A stretch of DNA of 64,000 nucleotides, from NCBI RefSeq assembly GCF_000942395.1, contig NZ_LN812102.1, positions 806,017-870,016 of the forward strand, in the 5' to 3' direction. The position numbers were made by a program, and so were the translations under genes. Numbering within the stretch: the stretch's first letter is position 1; each line of letters begins with the position of its first letter. Below are positions 35,049 to 44,379 of the stretch, one piece after another. The notes beneath the pieces were generated by a model. That model ran no database searches, was not told the origin of the DNA, and saw nothing but the letters and a program-made list of their open reading frames with translations. This DNA comes from Risungbinella massiliensis. GTDB taxonomy: Bacteria > Bacillota > Bacilli > Thermoactinomycetales > Thermoactinomycetaceae.

Positions 35049-36589
35049 TTGACAATGCCTTCTTTCTCTTTTTCATGATCGTATATCGCTTTAAGTTGCA
35101 TCTCTAGATCACCGACTGCCCACCAATGATCTTCTTGTGATGCCAAGAGTTGATCTGCCGCCACTGGTCCCCAACTCCCACTTGGATAGCTTGAGAGTGA
35201 AACAATATTTTCTTGGAACGCTTCATAAATTGGGTCGGTAATCTCCCAAGCATGGGAAACTTCATCCTGATGAGTAAAAAACGTCCGATCTCCTACTATC
35301 GCATCTTGAATCAAGGATTCATATGCCTCTGGAATTTCATTCGATTCATCTTGATAATGAAGGGTAACCGGTTTCATCTGTTGGAAAGTTCCAGGTCGTT
35401 TCGTGTTCATAAAGAGATGAACACCTTCATTTGGGTTGATCCGAATCACTAGTAAGTTAGGCCCCAATCCCTTCGTATCACGAGAATAAAGATTTTGGGG
35501 TAACTCTTTAAACTGTACCACAATTTCGGTTGCCTTCATCGGCATTCTTTTTCCTGTCCGAATGTAGAAAGGAACACCTGCCCAGCGATGATTGTCTATC
35601 ATAAATTTAAGTGCCACATATGTTTCGGTCGTGGAACTTTCTGGGATGTTTTTCTCTTGACGGTACGCAGGCAGAGATTTCCCCTTGATCTTGCCTTCTC
35701 CATATTGACCGCGTACTACATACTCCGCCATCTGCTCTTTTGGAACACGACGAATCGCACGTAGCACCTTTGTCTTTTCTTCATGAATCGAAGTTTCATC
35801 AAAACGGCTCGGTGGCTCCATCGCAACCATCATCAATAGCTGCAACATATGATTTTGTACCATATCCCGAAGTGCCCCTGCCTCATCGTAATAGCCAGAA
35901 CGTTCCTCTACCCCAACCGTTTCACTTGCCGAGATTTGGATGTTCTCAATATATTGATGATTCCACAACGGCTCTAAAAAGGCATTGGCAAATCGGATTA
36001 CTTCGATATTCTGAACCATCTCTTTCCCGAGATAATGGTCGATTCGATACGTTTCTTCTTCCGTAAACGTTTTCTTAATTTCCACATTTAACTCTTGGGC
36101 AGAGTCGTAGTTATATCCAAATGGTTTTTCAATAATTAATCGTTTCCATCCAGTCGTATTGGTCAAACCGGTTTGGTTAAGATTGGTGGCAACACGACCA
36201 AATAATTCAGGACCAACCGATAAATAAAAGAGGCGATTTGCAGGAATATCTTTTGGTTCACGATCGTTACATATGGACAAAATCTCCTGGTATGTCGCAA
36301 CATCATTAATATCAGTTGAGCTATAAAAAAAGGATTCTAGAAAATGAGCAAACTTCTTTTCATCGTGAATTTTATTACGAGAAAACTCTTGAATCGAATT
36401 ATGTACCGCTTCCCGAAATTGATCATTCGTACGAGGGGTGCGACTCGCTCCAATCACAGTAAATTGATCTGGTAGTAAATTGGATAAGTATAGATTATAA
36501 ATGGCAGGAAATAGCTTCCGCTTTGCTAAGTCACCCGTTGCTCCAAATAAGACCAGTGTAAACGGCTCGGACTGGTTTAGAATTGACAC
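35045..36589 (-). CDS. zwf: Glucose-6-phosphate 1-dehydrogenase
   Basis: A 514-residue glucose-6-phosphate dehydrogenase, first step of the oxidative pentose phosphate pathway, producing NADPH. The NADP-binding loop is FGATGDLAKRKLFPAIY, the substrate and catalytic His motif RIDHYLGKE, and IEKPFGYN is present. The GTG start (SILNQSEPFTLVLFG) follows AAAGGAGAGTCCTT. No gnd or pgl gene is adjacent. The following cyclase gene overlaps it by 4 bases, an unusual partner. Confidence 0.95.
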   Translation of the reverse strand: MSILNQSEPFTLVLFGATGDLAKRKLFPAIYNLYLSNLLPDQFTVIGASRTPRTNDQFREAVHNSIQEFSRNKIHDEKKFAHFLESFFYSSTDINDVATYQEILSICNDREPKDIPANRLFYLSVGPELFGRVATNLNQTGLTNTTGWKRLIIEKPFGYNYDSAQELNVEIKKTFTEEETYRIDHYLGKEMVQNIEVIRFANAFLEPLWNHQYIENIQISASETVGVEERSGYYDEAGALRDMVQNHMLQLLMMVAMEPPSRFDETSIHEEKTKVLRAIRRVPKEQMAEYVVRGQYGEGKIKGKSLPAYRQEKNIPESSTTETYVALKFMIDNHRWAGVPFYIRTGKRMPMKATEIVVQFKELPQNLYSRDTKGLGPNLLVIRINPNEGVHLFMNTKRPGTFQQMKPVTLHYQDESNEIPEAYESLIQDAIVGDRTFFTHQDEVSHAWEITDPIYEAFQENIVSLSSYPSGSWGPVAADQLLASQEDHWWAVGDLEMQLKAIYDHEKEKEGIVK

Positions 36590-36757
36590 AAGGACTCTCC
36601 TTTCACAAGCTACAATGGACTTTCTGTTGTAGTCTTTCCCCGATTTTGTCCCACCTTACATAGTAGCAAATGTAGAAAAGAATTTGGGAAATAAAATTGA
36701 CATATGCAAGGTATGATTGTATCTCAAAATCCAACAACTGTATCGGTAAAAAATTAG

Positions 36758-36784
36758 AAGAATCCTCTGGATAAGAGGATTCTT
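36758..36784 (-). terminator. Terminator after the binding-lipoprotein gene
   Basis: An 11-bp stem (AAGAATCCTCT), a 5-base loop and, on the minus strand, TAATTTTTT. It lies 10 bases after the lipoprotein stop. Confidence 0.88.
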
Positions 36785-36794
36785 CCTGATAACA

Positions 36795-37589
36795 TTATGT
36801 TGAAATGTCCTCTCCAAAATATTTCTGAGAGATTTTCGCTAGTGTTCCATCTGCTCTCATACTATCTAATGCCTTATTAATCTCAGCTAACAGTTTCGGA
36901 TTCCCTTTTGGAATAGGGAAAGCTGATTCGGAACGATCGATCTGTTCACCTACGGTTTTTAGTGGAAGTTTAGAGTTTTTTAGTGCTTCTGCAATCGCTA
37001 GTCGATCATTCAAAGACAAATCAACTCGTTTCGCTGCCACATCACGGAATGCACTCATCATATCTTCATAGGAGATGATCTCTGCGCCTTTTTGCACAGC
37101 CAATTGACCATAGTTACTAGTTGGAGTCTGTCCCGCTTTTTTGTTCTTGATATCTTCAATCTCTTTAATATCTTGGTTGTCTTGATGCACCACGATTTGG
37201 GCATACGAAACTGCGTATGGTTTGGAGAAGTCAAATTTTTCTTGGCGCTCTGGCTTTACTCCTACTTGGTTTGCCACCATATCAATCTTTTTGGTCTGAA
37301 GGCTAGTTAGCATCCCATCCCAAGGAATTTCTTGAAACTCTACTTTCACACCCATTCGCTTCCCAATCTCTTGAGCTACCTCCACATCATAGCCAGTCAA
37401 TTGGTTTGTTTTTTCATCATGAAAAGTAAAAGGTTTATATGTTCCTTCTGTTCCTACAATCAAAGTTCCACGTTCTTTTACTTGATCGAGGAGGTCTCCT
37501 TTTGGAGTAGGAGTCTCTACAGTACAAGCAGTTGCCACCATCGAAAGTAAGAAGAGTAGGGAAATAATTAGACCTGTTTTTTTCTTCAT
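36795..37589 (-). CDS. Polar amino-acid ABC transporter substrate-binding lipoprotein
   Basis: A 264-residue extracellular binding lipoprotein. The signal peptide runs KKKTGLIISLLFLLSMVATAC, with lipobox VATAC and Cys22 as the lipidated residue. The SBP family 3 fold is evident: LIVGTEGTYKPFTFHD, GYDVEVAQEIGKRMGVKVEF, and DMVANQVGVKPERQEKFDFSKPY. These resemble cystine- or polar amino-acid-binding proteins. AAGGAGG precedes the ATG. It has its own terminator, while the permease and ATPase lie 2.5 kb downstream past zwf and the cyclase gene. Confidence 0.92.
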   Translation of the reverse strand: MKKKTGLIISLLFLLSMVATACTVETPTPKGDLLDQVKERGTLIVGTEGTYKPFTFHDEKTNQLTGYDVEVAQEIGKRMGVKVEFQEIPWDGMLTSLQTKKIDMVANQVGVKPERQEKFDFSKPYAVSYAQIVVHQDNQDIKEIEDIKNKKAGQTPTSNYGQLAVQKGAEIISYEDMMSAFRDVAAKRVDLSLNDRLAIAEALKNSKLPLKTVGEQIDRSESAFPIPKGNPKLLAEINKALDSMRADGTLAKISQKYFGEDIST

Positions 37590-37775
37590 GGAGATCCTCC
37601 TTTTATAAAACCGATTAAACCGGTTTGTTTTTAAACTTTAATAAAGTAAGTGTGTTCTTTTCCTTTCTTTTTGTCAACTATTTTCTACAATTTAAGATTT
37701 CATCATGCATAGAACAATACACCATTTATGTGATGTAATTGAATTACGGACCAAACTCAATATAAATGGAGGATA

Positions 37776-37964
37776 ATACAATATCTATATGAAGTAGGGC
37801 AAAAAGTGGCTCAAAATAAGATTATTCTTTCTGGAGATATGAATACAAAAGCAATCGTCCCAAAATTAATGTGGGCTCTAGGAAAAACCAATGATTTAGA
37901 TGAAGTCAAGAAATTGATAGAAAATCCTATTGGCAATGACATTACATTAAATAATAGTCTCTAA
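37776..37964 (+). pseudogene. L-asparaginase, C-terminal remnant
   Basis: About 60 codons read YEVGQKVAQNKIILSGDM, then TKAIVPKLMWALGKTNDLDEVKKLIENPIG, ending at a TAA. This is the C-terminal end of a type I-like asparaginase or GatD-type amidohydrolase. No catalytic region and no start codon remain upstream. The remaining part of 37590-38087 holds the upstream region of the lipoprotein gene and a terminator; AAACCGATTAAACCGGTTT at about 37606-37624 is a possible operator. Confidence 0.75.
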
Positions 37965-38010
37965 AAAAATCCACCCATAGAAACAAAATAATTGGTAACT
38001 TATTTTGAAA

Positions 38011-38047
38011 AGCCTAGGAATTCCAAAGAAAATGGAGTACCTAGGCT
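38011..38047 (-). terminator. Terminator after the third ABC exporter gene
   Basis: AGCCTAGG ends pair (8 bp), with further internal pairing CTCCA/TGGAA, then TTTTC on the minus strand. Confidence 0.75.
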
Positions 38048-38087
38048 CAAGATTATTATTCTTAAAATATTTCCTCAGCTCTATTTT

Positions 38088-39827
38088 TCACACCTTTGTC
38101 ACTACACCCATCTGTTTTTTATACATTTCAAAATACAATCCTTTATGATTCATCAACTCTTCATGACTTCCACACTCGACCAAGCCCCCTTGATCTATCA
38201 CGAAAATTCGATCCGCTTCTCGGACGGTAGCCAAGCGGTGAGCAACAACGATAACTGTTTTTTTATGAAAGACGTGAGACAAATAAGCTTGTAATGCTGA
38301 TTCGGTATTTGAATCGAGGGCTGAAGTAGGTTCATCCATGAGCAAGATAGTTGGTTTTCTTAATAATGCTCGAGCAATTGCGATTCGTTGCCTTTCTCCA
38401 CCAGAAAGTTTTACTCCACGGTCTCCTACTAAAGTCTCCAATCCACTCGGCAGCTTGGGAATAAATTTTTCGATCTGTGCCACTTTCATAACTTCAGCAA
38501 GTTCTTCCTCATTATTATTTGAAGATACATAGACTAAATTATCTCGTAGCGAACGGTTCCACAAAAAGATATCCTGCGGGACAAGGGTAACTTGGCTTCG
38601 CAACTCTTGTAATTTAATATTTTCTATAGGAATCCCGTCCAATAAGATTTGACCAGATTCTGGTTGATAGAATCGCATCAGAAGATCAAGTATTGTGGAT
38701 TTTCCGCTACCAGTCTCACCCACAATCCCAATAAATTCACCCGGCTCGATAGTAAAAGAGATATCTTGCAGTGTTTCTTTCTCATAATACGAAAACGTAA
38801 CCTGCCGAAACTCGATTCTCCCTATTAATTTTGTATCAGGATTTACTTCCTTGTGGTCCACATTATCTTCTCGGAAATTCATCATCTCTTCATACCGCTC
38901 GATCTCCGGTTTAATACTATTTCGATCAATCCAAAAGTCAAATAGGCGATCCAATGCCCCATAAAGTTGAGGGACATAAACGACAAAGGCAAGTAATTCA
39001 CCTAATGAGATTTGATCTTGAAAGATCAGCCATGCTCCATACGAATAAACAATCGCCGTTGTAAAAGAATCCGACATCGACCAGAAAATATTCCCTACAA
39101 TTGTCCGTTGTTTTTCAAGCTTACGTTGTTTTTCTCTATACTTCTGGTTTACTCGTTGTAAATAAGAAACTTCAAAACGCTCTTTATGAAACATCTGTAC
39201 GGTTTTCAACCCTGTAACCAATTCCGTGGTATAGGCATCGTAATCTTTGCGAACTTCACTTAATTCTCGGCTTGTATTACGGATTTTGGTCATCCATAGA
39301 TAGGAGGCATAAAACATGAATGGAATCATAACAAGTGATACACTTGCCAATTCAATGTGAACATAGAAGATCACGATGGAGATACCAATGCACTTCAGTG
39401 AATTGGTTAAAATCCAAGTAGAACGATTTAAGAGAAAGTTTCCAATTTCATTACATGTTCTTGTCACTCTACCTGCTAAATCTCCTTGTTGATATCTTGT
39501 TGTAACATGTGGAGACAGCTTTAGTAGTTTTTCTACCAATTGTATACGAAGAAAGGAAACCATTTGAGCATTTACGTCGCTTCGCAAAATTCCTTCCCAC
39601 GATCGAATCAGGGCGGAAAGTAAAGGGACAACCCCAATTCCCGCAATACACCAAATCATTAAATCCATGTCTTTACTTGGAATAGCATCATCGACCAGTG
39701 TTTTGATAATCCAAGGGGTAAGCAAACCAAGCCCCGTCGTGATTAAAATCAACGTTGTGCTGATCAAGATCATCTTTTTCTGTTGCAATGCTAACTGTAA
39801 AAGCTGAAGACGGTATTTTGGTTCCAT
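38088..39827 (-). CDS. ABC exporter half-transporter (MsbA/LmrA-type)
   Basis: A 579-residue half-transporter: six-helix membrane domain about 1-310, ATPase domain from about 330. Walker A GETGSGKSTILD, signature LSGGERQRIAIARA, Walker B ILLMDEPTSALDS and VVAHRLAT are all canonical, so it could work as a homodimer. ATG at 39827 is chosen because AAGGAG lies 7 bases upstream; the longer reading from 39857 runs through that site. It is a separate unit from the exporter pair next to it. Substrate (lipid, drug or peptide) unknown. Confidence 0.88.
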   Translation of the reverse strand: MEPKYRLQLLQLALQQKKMILISTTLILITTGLGLLTPWIIKTLVDDAIPSKDMDLMIWCIAGIGVVPLLSALIRSWEGILRSDVNAQMVSFLRIQLVEKLLKLSPHVTTRYQQGDLAGRVTRTCNEIGNFLLNRSTWILTNSLKCIGISIVIFYVHIELASVSLVMIPFMFYASYLWMTKIRNTSRELSEVRKDYDAYTTELVTGLKTVQMFHKERFEVSYLQRVNQKYREKQRKLEKQRTIVGNIFWSMSDSFTTAIVYSYGAWLIFQDQISLGELLAFVVYVPQLYGALDRLFDFWIDRNSIKPEIERYEEMMNFREDNVDHKEVNPDTKLIGRIEFRQVTFSYYEKETLQDISFTIEPGEFIGIVGETGSGKSTILDLLMRFYQPESGQILLDGIPIENIKLQELRSQVTLVPQDIFLWNRSLRDNLVYVSSNNNEEELAEVMKVAQIEKFIPKLPSGLETLVGDRGVKLSGGERQRIAIARALLRKPTILLMDEPTSALDSNTESALQAYLSHVFHKKTVIVVAHRLATVREADRIFVIDQGGLVECGSHEELMNHKGLYFEMYKKQMGVVTKV

Positions 39828-40044
39828 AAAACCACTCCTTAGTGGATGACTGATCACAAGGAGTATAATATCATCAATTCAAAATATTGAAAGTATAGTA
39901 AATTATCCCAATTTATAGTATACTATTTATATAACAGTTATGGTGGTTGTAATTTACAGTTATTGTGCCACACGCTTGGGATTCTTGGGTAGTAATAAAA
40001 AGCTCTATAAATCTAATCTAGTCCTAGAATTAAGACATATTATT

Positions 40045-40078
40045 ATCCCCACTCAGTTGTACTGAGTGGGGATTTTTT
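40045..40078 (+). terminator. Plus-strand terminator without an obvious gene upstream
   Basis: ATCCCCACTCAG-TTGTA-CTGAGTGGGGAT followed by TTTTTT on the plus strand. The minus side (AATAATATG) is a poor U tract. No plus-strand gene is evident in 39828-40045, so it may end an unannotated small RNA; the region otherwise holds the upstream part of the exporter gene at 39827. Confidence 0.75.
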
Positions 40079-40164
40079 GGTCTTCAAATGAAGTTTGGAT
40101 GACATTCCGCATAATCAGTTTTTTAGCCCCACACCTATAGGGCCATTCCATAATACCGTCCTTT

Positions 40165-41931
40165 TTACTTTCTCATTCCCTCTATCTGCTGTGGTTCTTC
40201 TGTTCCTAACTGCAAGCTGTACATCTGATAATACAAACCTTTTTTGGCCAACAACTCTTGATGCTTCCCTCGCTCTACAATCCGTCCACGATGTAGTACG
40301 AGGATCTGATCTGCATTTTGAATGGTGGAGAGTCGATGAGCGATCGCAATCGTCGTTCGCCCACTGCGCATTTTCTCCAGAGAGCTTTGTATAATCTCCT
40401 CTGTCTCCGTATCCACACTGGCGGTAGCTTCGTCTAATACCAAAATCTTAGGCTTTCGAACCATCGTACGAGCAAAAGATAGAAGTTGTCTTTGGCCGCT
40501 AGAAAAATTGGCACCACGTTCTCGAACTGGCTCTTGATACTGATTAGGGAAAGATTCAATGAACGGGGCTGCTTGGACAAACTCTGCTGCATCCTGAATC
40601 TCTTGTCTCGTTATCTCTTTTTGATGCAGTCGAATATTATGCTCAATGTTTCCATAAAACAAGAATGGCTCTTGTAGGACATACCCTGTCTTGTTTCGAA
40701 GCTCCTCATCCGCAAATTGAGCTAAAGGCCGATTGTCCAAGTAGATTTCGCCTTTCTGTGGCTGGTAAAAGCGTAACAGCAGCTGGCTAATGGTACTTTT
40801 TCCACTACCGGTATGACCGACTAATGCCACAGTCTGACCGGGCTCTGCAACAAAGGAGATATCGTGTAAGACATCTGTTTTTCCGTCATACGAGAAGGTA
40901 ACATTACGAAATTCTACTCTTCCTTCTTCAATTTGAGCATCCGCCTCTTTGTTCCCTTCTGGGGCTGGCTCTTCATGATCTAGAAGTGCAAATACACGTT
41001 CTGCTGAGACAACTGCTTGTTGTAAAGAGGTAAGTCGTTGCATAATTTCATTGATTGGCTCAAATAACCGAGTAAGCAATGTCAAAAATCCGTACATCAC
41101 GCCAACCTGTACACTTGTCATAGTAGTAGATTGATGACCAAAATATAGGATAAGAAGAACTAGCGAGAGCTGTGATAGAAATTTCATAGCGGGACGCAAC
41201 AGAAGTCCAAAATACCTTAAATTGGTGATTGCTGCTTGATAATGCGCTTGGTTCAACCCGTCAAACCGCTCTCGCATCCGCTTTTGTTGACGAAACGCTT
41301 GGATGATATTCATACTTTGGATCGATTCGTTTAGCTGCACGTTCATTTGACTGATCTTTTGACGTAAAGTCTGAAATGATGCCTTCGTCACTCGCTGATA
41401 CGTATAGATCAAAACAAAGGCTAGCGGAAGTACAAACAGAGTATAGGTGGCTAACATTGGATCTAACAGGTACAACGTTACATAGATTCCGATAATATAG
41501 ATGGCATTGTAAAGTACATTGCTCAATACAGAGATATAAAGCTCAAACAGATTCTCCGTGTCATTGGTAATCCGAGAAACAATCACACCAGCCGGAGTTC
41601 GGTCAAAGTAGGAGAGCGCATATCCCTGAACTCGGGTAAACAACTTCTCCCGAATATCACGTACCACCCAGTTGGCTAAATTCCGAAATTGGTACACTTG
41701 GAGAAAGTTAAAACCTGCAGCAATACCATGTAATAAAATAAATGCTCCAATAGATCCCCAAATCACGGTGCTATCTAACTTTTTGGGTACCAAATAGTGA
41801 TCAATAAAATACGATACAAGATAAGTTCCTCCCATATCAGCTGCTGTAGCAAAGATTAAGATCGCAAATGCAATCCAGAATGCTCCTCGATATGGGCGGA
41901 TATACGAGATTAAACGCCTTAGGATGCTCAA
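40165..41931 (-). CDS. Heterodimeric multidrug ABC exporter, canonical-site subunit (BmrD-like)
   Basis: A 588-residue half-transporter: membrane domain about 1-320, ATPase about 340-588. Walker A GHTGSGKSTISQ, signature variant FSSGQRQLLSFA, Walker B ILVLDEATASVD with the catalytic Glu, and AIAHRLST. It overlaps its partner gene by 4 bases. The FSSGQ signature with intact Glu, paired with a partner whose Walker B ends DD, matches heterodimeric exporters such as BmrCD (YheIH), where one ATP site is degenerate. These export a range of drugs. Confidence 0.9.
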   Translation of the reverse strand: MSILRRLISYIRPYRGAFWIAFAILIFATAADMGGTYLVSYFIDHYLVPKKLDSTVIWGSIGAFILLHGIAAGFNFLQVYQFRNLANWVVRDIREKLFTRVQGYALSYFDRTPAGVIVSRITNDTENLFELYISVLSNVLYNAIYIIGIYVTLYLLDPMLATYTLFVLPLAFVLIYTYQRVTKASFQTLRQKISQMNVQLNESIQSMNIIQAFRQQKRMRERFDGLNQAHYQAAITNLRYFGLLLRPAMKFLSQLSLVLLILYFGHQSTTMTSVQVGVMYGFLTLLTRLFEPINEIMQRLTSLQQAVVSAERVFALLDHEEPAPEGNKEADAQIEEGRVEFRNVTFSYDGKTDVLHDISFVAEPGQTVALVGHTGSGKSTISQLLLRFYQPQKGEIYLDNRPLAQFADEELRNKTGYVLQEPFLFYGNIEHNIRLHQKEITRQEIQDAAEFVQAAPFIESFPNQYQEPVRERGANFSSGQRQLLSFARTMVRKPKILVLDEATASVDTETEEIIQSSLEKMRSGRTTIAIAHRLSTIQNADQILVLHRGRIVERGKHQELLAKKGLYYQMYSLQLGTEEPQQIEGMRK

Positions 41932-43682
41932 GCGATTCCCCCGCTTTCTACCAGCTTTTCTAGCTGTTGCTGTTCATACGTTTGACGGTACCAACCATTT
42001 AAACCCCATAACTCCTGATGGGTACCTCGTTCAATACATTTTCCGTCTTCCAAGACCAAGATCAGATCCGCATGTTCTACCGCACTTAAACGGTGGGCTG
42101 TAATAATGGTAGTTCTACCTTCTCTTTTGGTACGAAGCTGTTCCAAAATGTCATGTTCTGTCTGGGCATCGACTGCTGAGAGTGAGTCGTCTAAGAGTAG
42201 TACCTCTGGATGGAGGAGCAGTGCCCGAGCGATGGAGATCCGCTGCTTCTGTCCACCGGACAAGGTAACACCACGCTCTCCAACCTCTGTCTCATATCCG
42301 TCTGCAAAATGAAGAATATCCTCATGAATATGAGCCAATTTCGCATACTCTTCGACTTCTTCGTTAGTTGCTCCCGGCTTCCCAAAAGCGATATTCTCTC
42401 GGATTGTAGCAGAGAACAACACATGATCTTGTGGAACATAGCCAAGCTCACTACGTAATTTTTGTAATGGAAAATGACTTATATCATGATCCCCCCAAAA
42501 AACAGAAGCTTTGGGATCTTGAAATTCTCTCATCAATAATCGCAAAATCGTTGTTTTTCCACTTCCGGTCTTCCCTACGATCCCTAATGTCTGGCCAGGT
42601 CGTAAACAAAAACGAATGTCTTCTAATGTTGCGATCTCTTTGTCTGGATAACGAAAAGACTTTATTTCAAAACGAAGCTCCCCTTTTGGTTTAGTTTCCA
42701 ACTCGGTTGAATCATCTTGGATTTCAGGTTGAATTGCTAGTAGCTTGGTGATTCGATCATAGGAGGCTTTTCCTTTTTCTAAAATATTAAAGAGATAACC
42801 AAAAGCAAACATCGGCCAGATCAACATTCCAAGATATAGGTTAAATTGAGTTAATTGACCAAGAGTTAACTCTCCATGCCAAACTTTCCACGAACCAAAT
42901 CCAACAGATAGGAGAAAGGAGAGTCCCACTAGCATAATAATAGTAGGCTCATAGAGTGCATCCACTTTGGTGACTCTACGATTTTTCTCTACTACATCGG
43001 CTAAGATTTGCTTGAATTCCTTGCTCTCTGCTTTCTCCTGACCAAACGCTTTGATCACTCTCATACCAGTAATATTCTCTTGAACTTTTTCGCTCATATG
43101 AGAAAAAGCAGCTTGGGCTTTGTCATAACGTTCATGAATCCATGCTCCATAAAGATTCGATAAGTAGGCAAGAATTGGGAAAGGAATAATCGCAACCAAA
43201 GCTATTTGCCAGTCAATATAAAACATAATGCCTACTACTAAACATCCCATCACTAACGAATCAACCAGCATGAGAATGCCCTCACGTGCCGTAAGCATCA
43301 CAGCCTGCACATCGTTGGTCGCATGAGCCATCAAATCTCCTGTTCGATGCTCCATAAAAAAACGTGGCGACATTCGGAGATAGTGGTCATACAACTGTTT
43401 TCGTACAACCATCCCCAGTTTATTAGCAGCTCCAAAAAGGAGAATTCGCCAAACATAACTAAATGCATAACCTACAACGGCAATAATGAGAATGACGATC
43501 GACCACTGAATTAATAAAGAATTCTCCATCTTCCCTTTTACGATGGCATCGATCACCTCTTGAGCTGCAAAAGGAGGAATCATAAAAGCCAGGTCTAGAA
43601 AGACAAGGATGGAGATCCCCCAAAGATAGCTCTTCTTTTCTTGGCGAAAAAACCAAAATAAATCTCGAAAAACTCTCAACAC
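41928..43682 (-). CDS. Heterodimeric multidrug ABC exporter, degenerate-site subunit (BmrC-like)
   Basis: A 584-residue half-transporter, homologous to B. subtilis YheI/BmrC. Visible are MSPRFFMEHRTGDLMAHATNDVQAV, Walker A GKTGSGKTTILR, signature LSGGQKQRISIARA and Walker B VLLLDDSLSAVD, where Asp replaces the catalytic Glu, as in BmrC. I choose GTG at 43682 or the adjoining TTG at 43679, placed 4-7 bases after AGGAGG; the frame extends to 43745 but that portion lies inside the terminator hairpins. The leader region suggests attenuation control. Confidence 0.9.
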   Translation of the reverse strand: MLRVFRDLFWFFRQEKKSYLWGISILVFLDLAFMIPPFAAQEVIDAIVKGKMENSLLIQWSIVILIIAVVGYAFSYVWRILLFGAANKLGMVVRKQLYDHYLRMSPRFFMEHRTGDLMAHATNDVQAVMLTAREGILMLVDSLVMGCLVVGIMFYIDWQIALVAIIPFPILAYLSNLYGAWIHERYDKAQAAFSHMSEKVQENITGMRVIKAFGQEKAESKEFKQILADVVEKNRRVTKVDALYEPTIIMLVGLSFLLSVGFGSWKVWHGELTLGQLTQFNLYLGMLIWPMFAFGYLFNILEKGKASYDRITKLLAIQPEIQDDSTELETKPKGELRFEIKSFRYPDKEIATLEDIRFCLRPGQTLGIVGKTGSGKTTILRLLMREFQDPKASVFWGDHDISHFPLQKLRSELGYVPQDHVLFSATIRENIAFGKPGATNEEVEEYAKLAHIHEDILHFADGYETEVGERGVTLSGGQKQRISIARALLLHPEVLLLDDSLSAVDAQTEHDILEQLRTKREGRTTIITAHRLSAVEHADLILVLEDGKCIERGTHQELWGLNGWYRQTYEQQQLEKLVESGGIA

Positions 43683-43703
43683 AATACCTCCTTTTTTGCA
43701 CAG

Positions 43704-43733
43704 AAAAAGGCCATAGGAGTAGTCCCTATGACC
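43704..43733 (-). terminator. Leader terminator 2 of the exporter operon
   Basis: GGTCATAGG pairs with CCTATGGCC around a 7-base loop and is followed by TTTTT on the minus strand, about 20 bases before the exporter start. Confidence 0.8.
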
Positions 43734-43743
43734 GAAAAAAGTC

Positions 43744-43803
43744 AAAAAGACTGCTCGTAAAAGAAGCTCCCTAAAAATAGGAACCTTTCACAGAGCAGTC
43801 ACT
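43744..43803 (-). terminator. Leader terminator 1 of the exporter operon
   Basis: GACTGCTC and GAGCAGTC close a ~52-base structure with an inner CCTA/TAGG hairpin and are followed by TTTTTGAC on the minus strand, between the leader ORF and the exporter genes. Confidence 0.75.
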
Positions 43804-43839
43804 TTATTGAAATGGAGTGTGCACATTTTCAGATAATAA

Positions 43840-43965
43840 TTACACAACCCTCTCCATAGAAGCATCTACTCTGTTTTGGGGGAACAACTTGGAATCTGTT
43901 GTGGTAGCGATGATGATTTGTGTGATGACATCAGCGACAATCATGCCTGTTTTGTTGATCCTCAT
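43840..43965 (-). CDS. 41-residue leader ORF ahead of the exporter operon
   Basis: The peptide starts MRINKTGMIVADVITQIII and ends in MERVV. AAGGAGG stands 9 bases before the ATG. It lies 37 bases before the first of two consecutive terminators, after which the heterodimeric ABC exporter begins. In B. subtilis bmrCD is preceded by the small ORF bmrB, and ribosome stalling on it by antibiotics prevents termination. The same layout here suggests an analogous leader; sequence similarity to BmrB is not claimed. Confidence 0.6.
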   Translation of the reverse strand: MRINKTGMIVADVITQIIIATTTDSKLFPQNRVDASMERVV

Positions 43966-44379
43966 AGTGTAGAGCCTCCTTTTTGGAAAGTTAATCTAAG
44001 ATATGTATATCATACCGGAAAGATGACAATTTTGTAAATGTTTTTGCCAATTTGATTTTTGAGTTTTTGTATACAATTTTCTAAATCTCGTTTTAACTTT
44101 CCCTCGTTTTTCTCGCTTTTGCCCAAATCCCTTCCCCACTGATAATCACCTACATGTAAAAATATTTTGTCCTCCTGTTAATATTTGCACCTAATAACCA
44201 CTAATTTCATTCATCCTATTTTATCTGTTGCTGCTCGTCCCTAGATTTCATAATATTTTCCCTCAATAAATTGTGTTCATTTCTTACAACTTTTCCCCTT
44301 TCCCACTGTCTCCCTACTATCTTTCCCTATATCAACTATGGTACGATTCACTTTGGATATTTTTATAGAACGCAACAGT

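Noticed and set aside
39941-40070. A 41-codon plus-strand frame running into the orphan terminator
   Set aside because: It has no ribosome binding site and its stop lies inside the hairpin; kept only as part of a possible small RNA.
39930-40080. T-box leader
   Set aside because: There is a terminator but no AGGGTGGNACCGCG-type T-box sequence.
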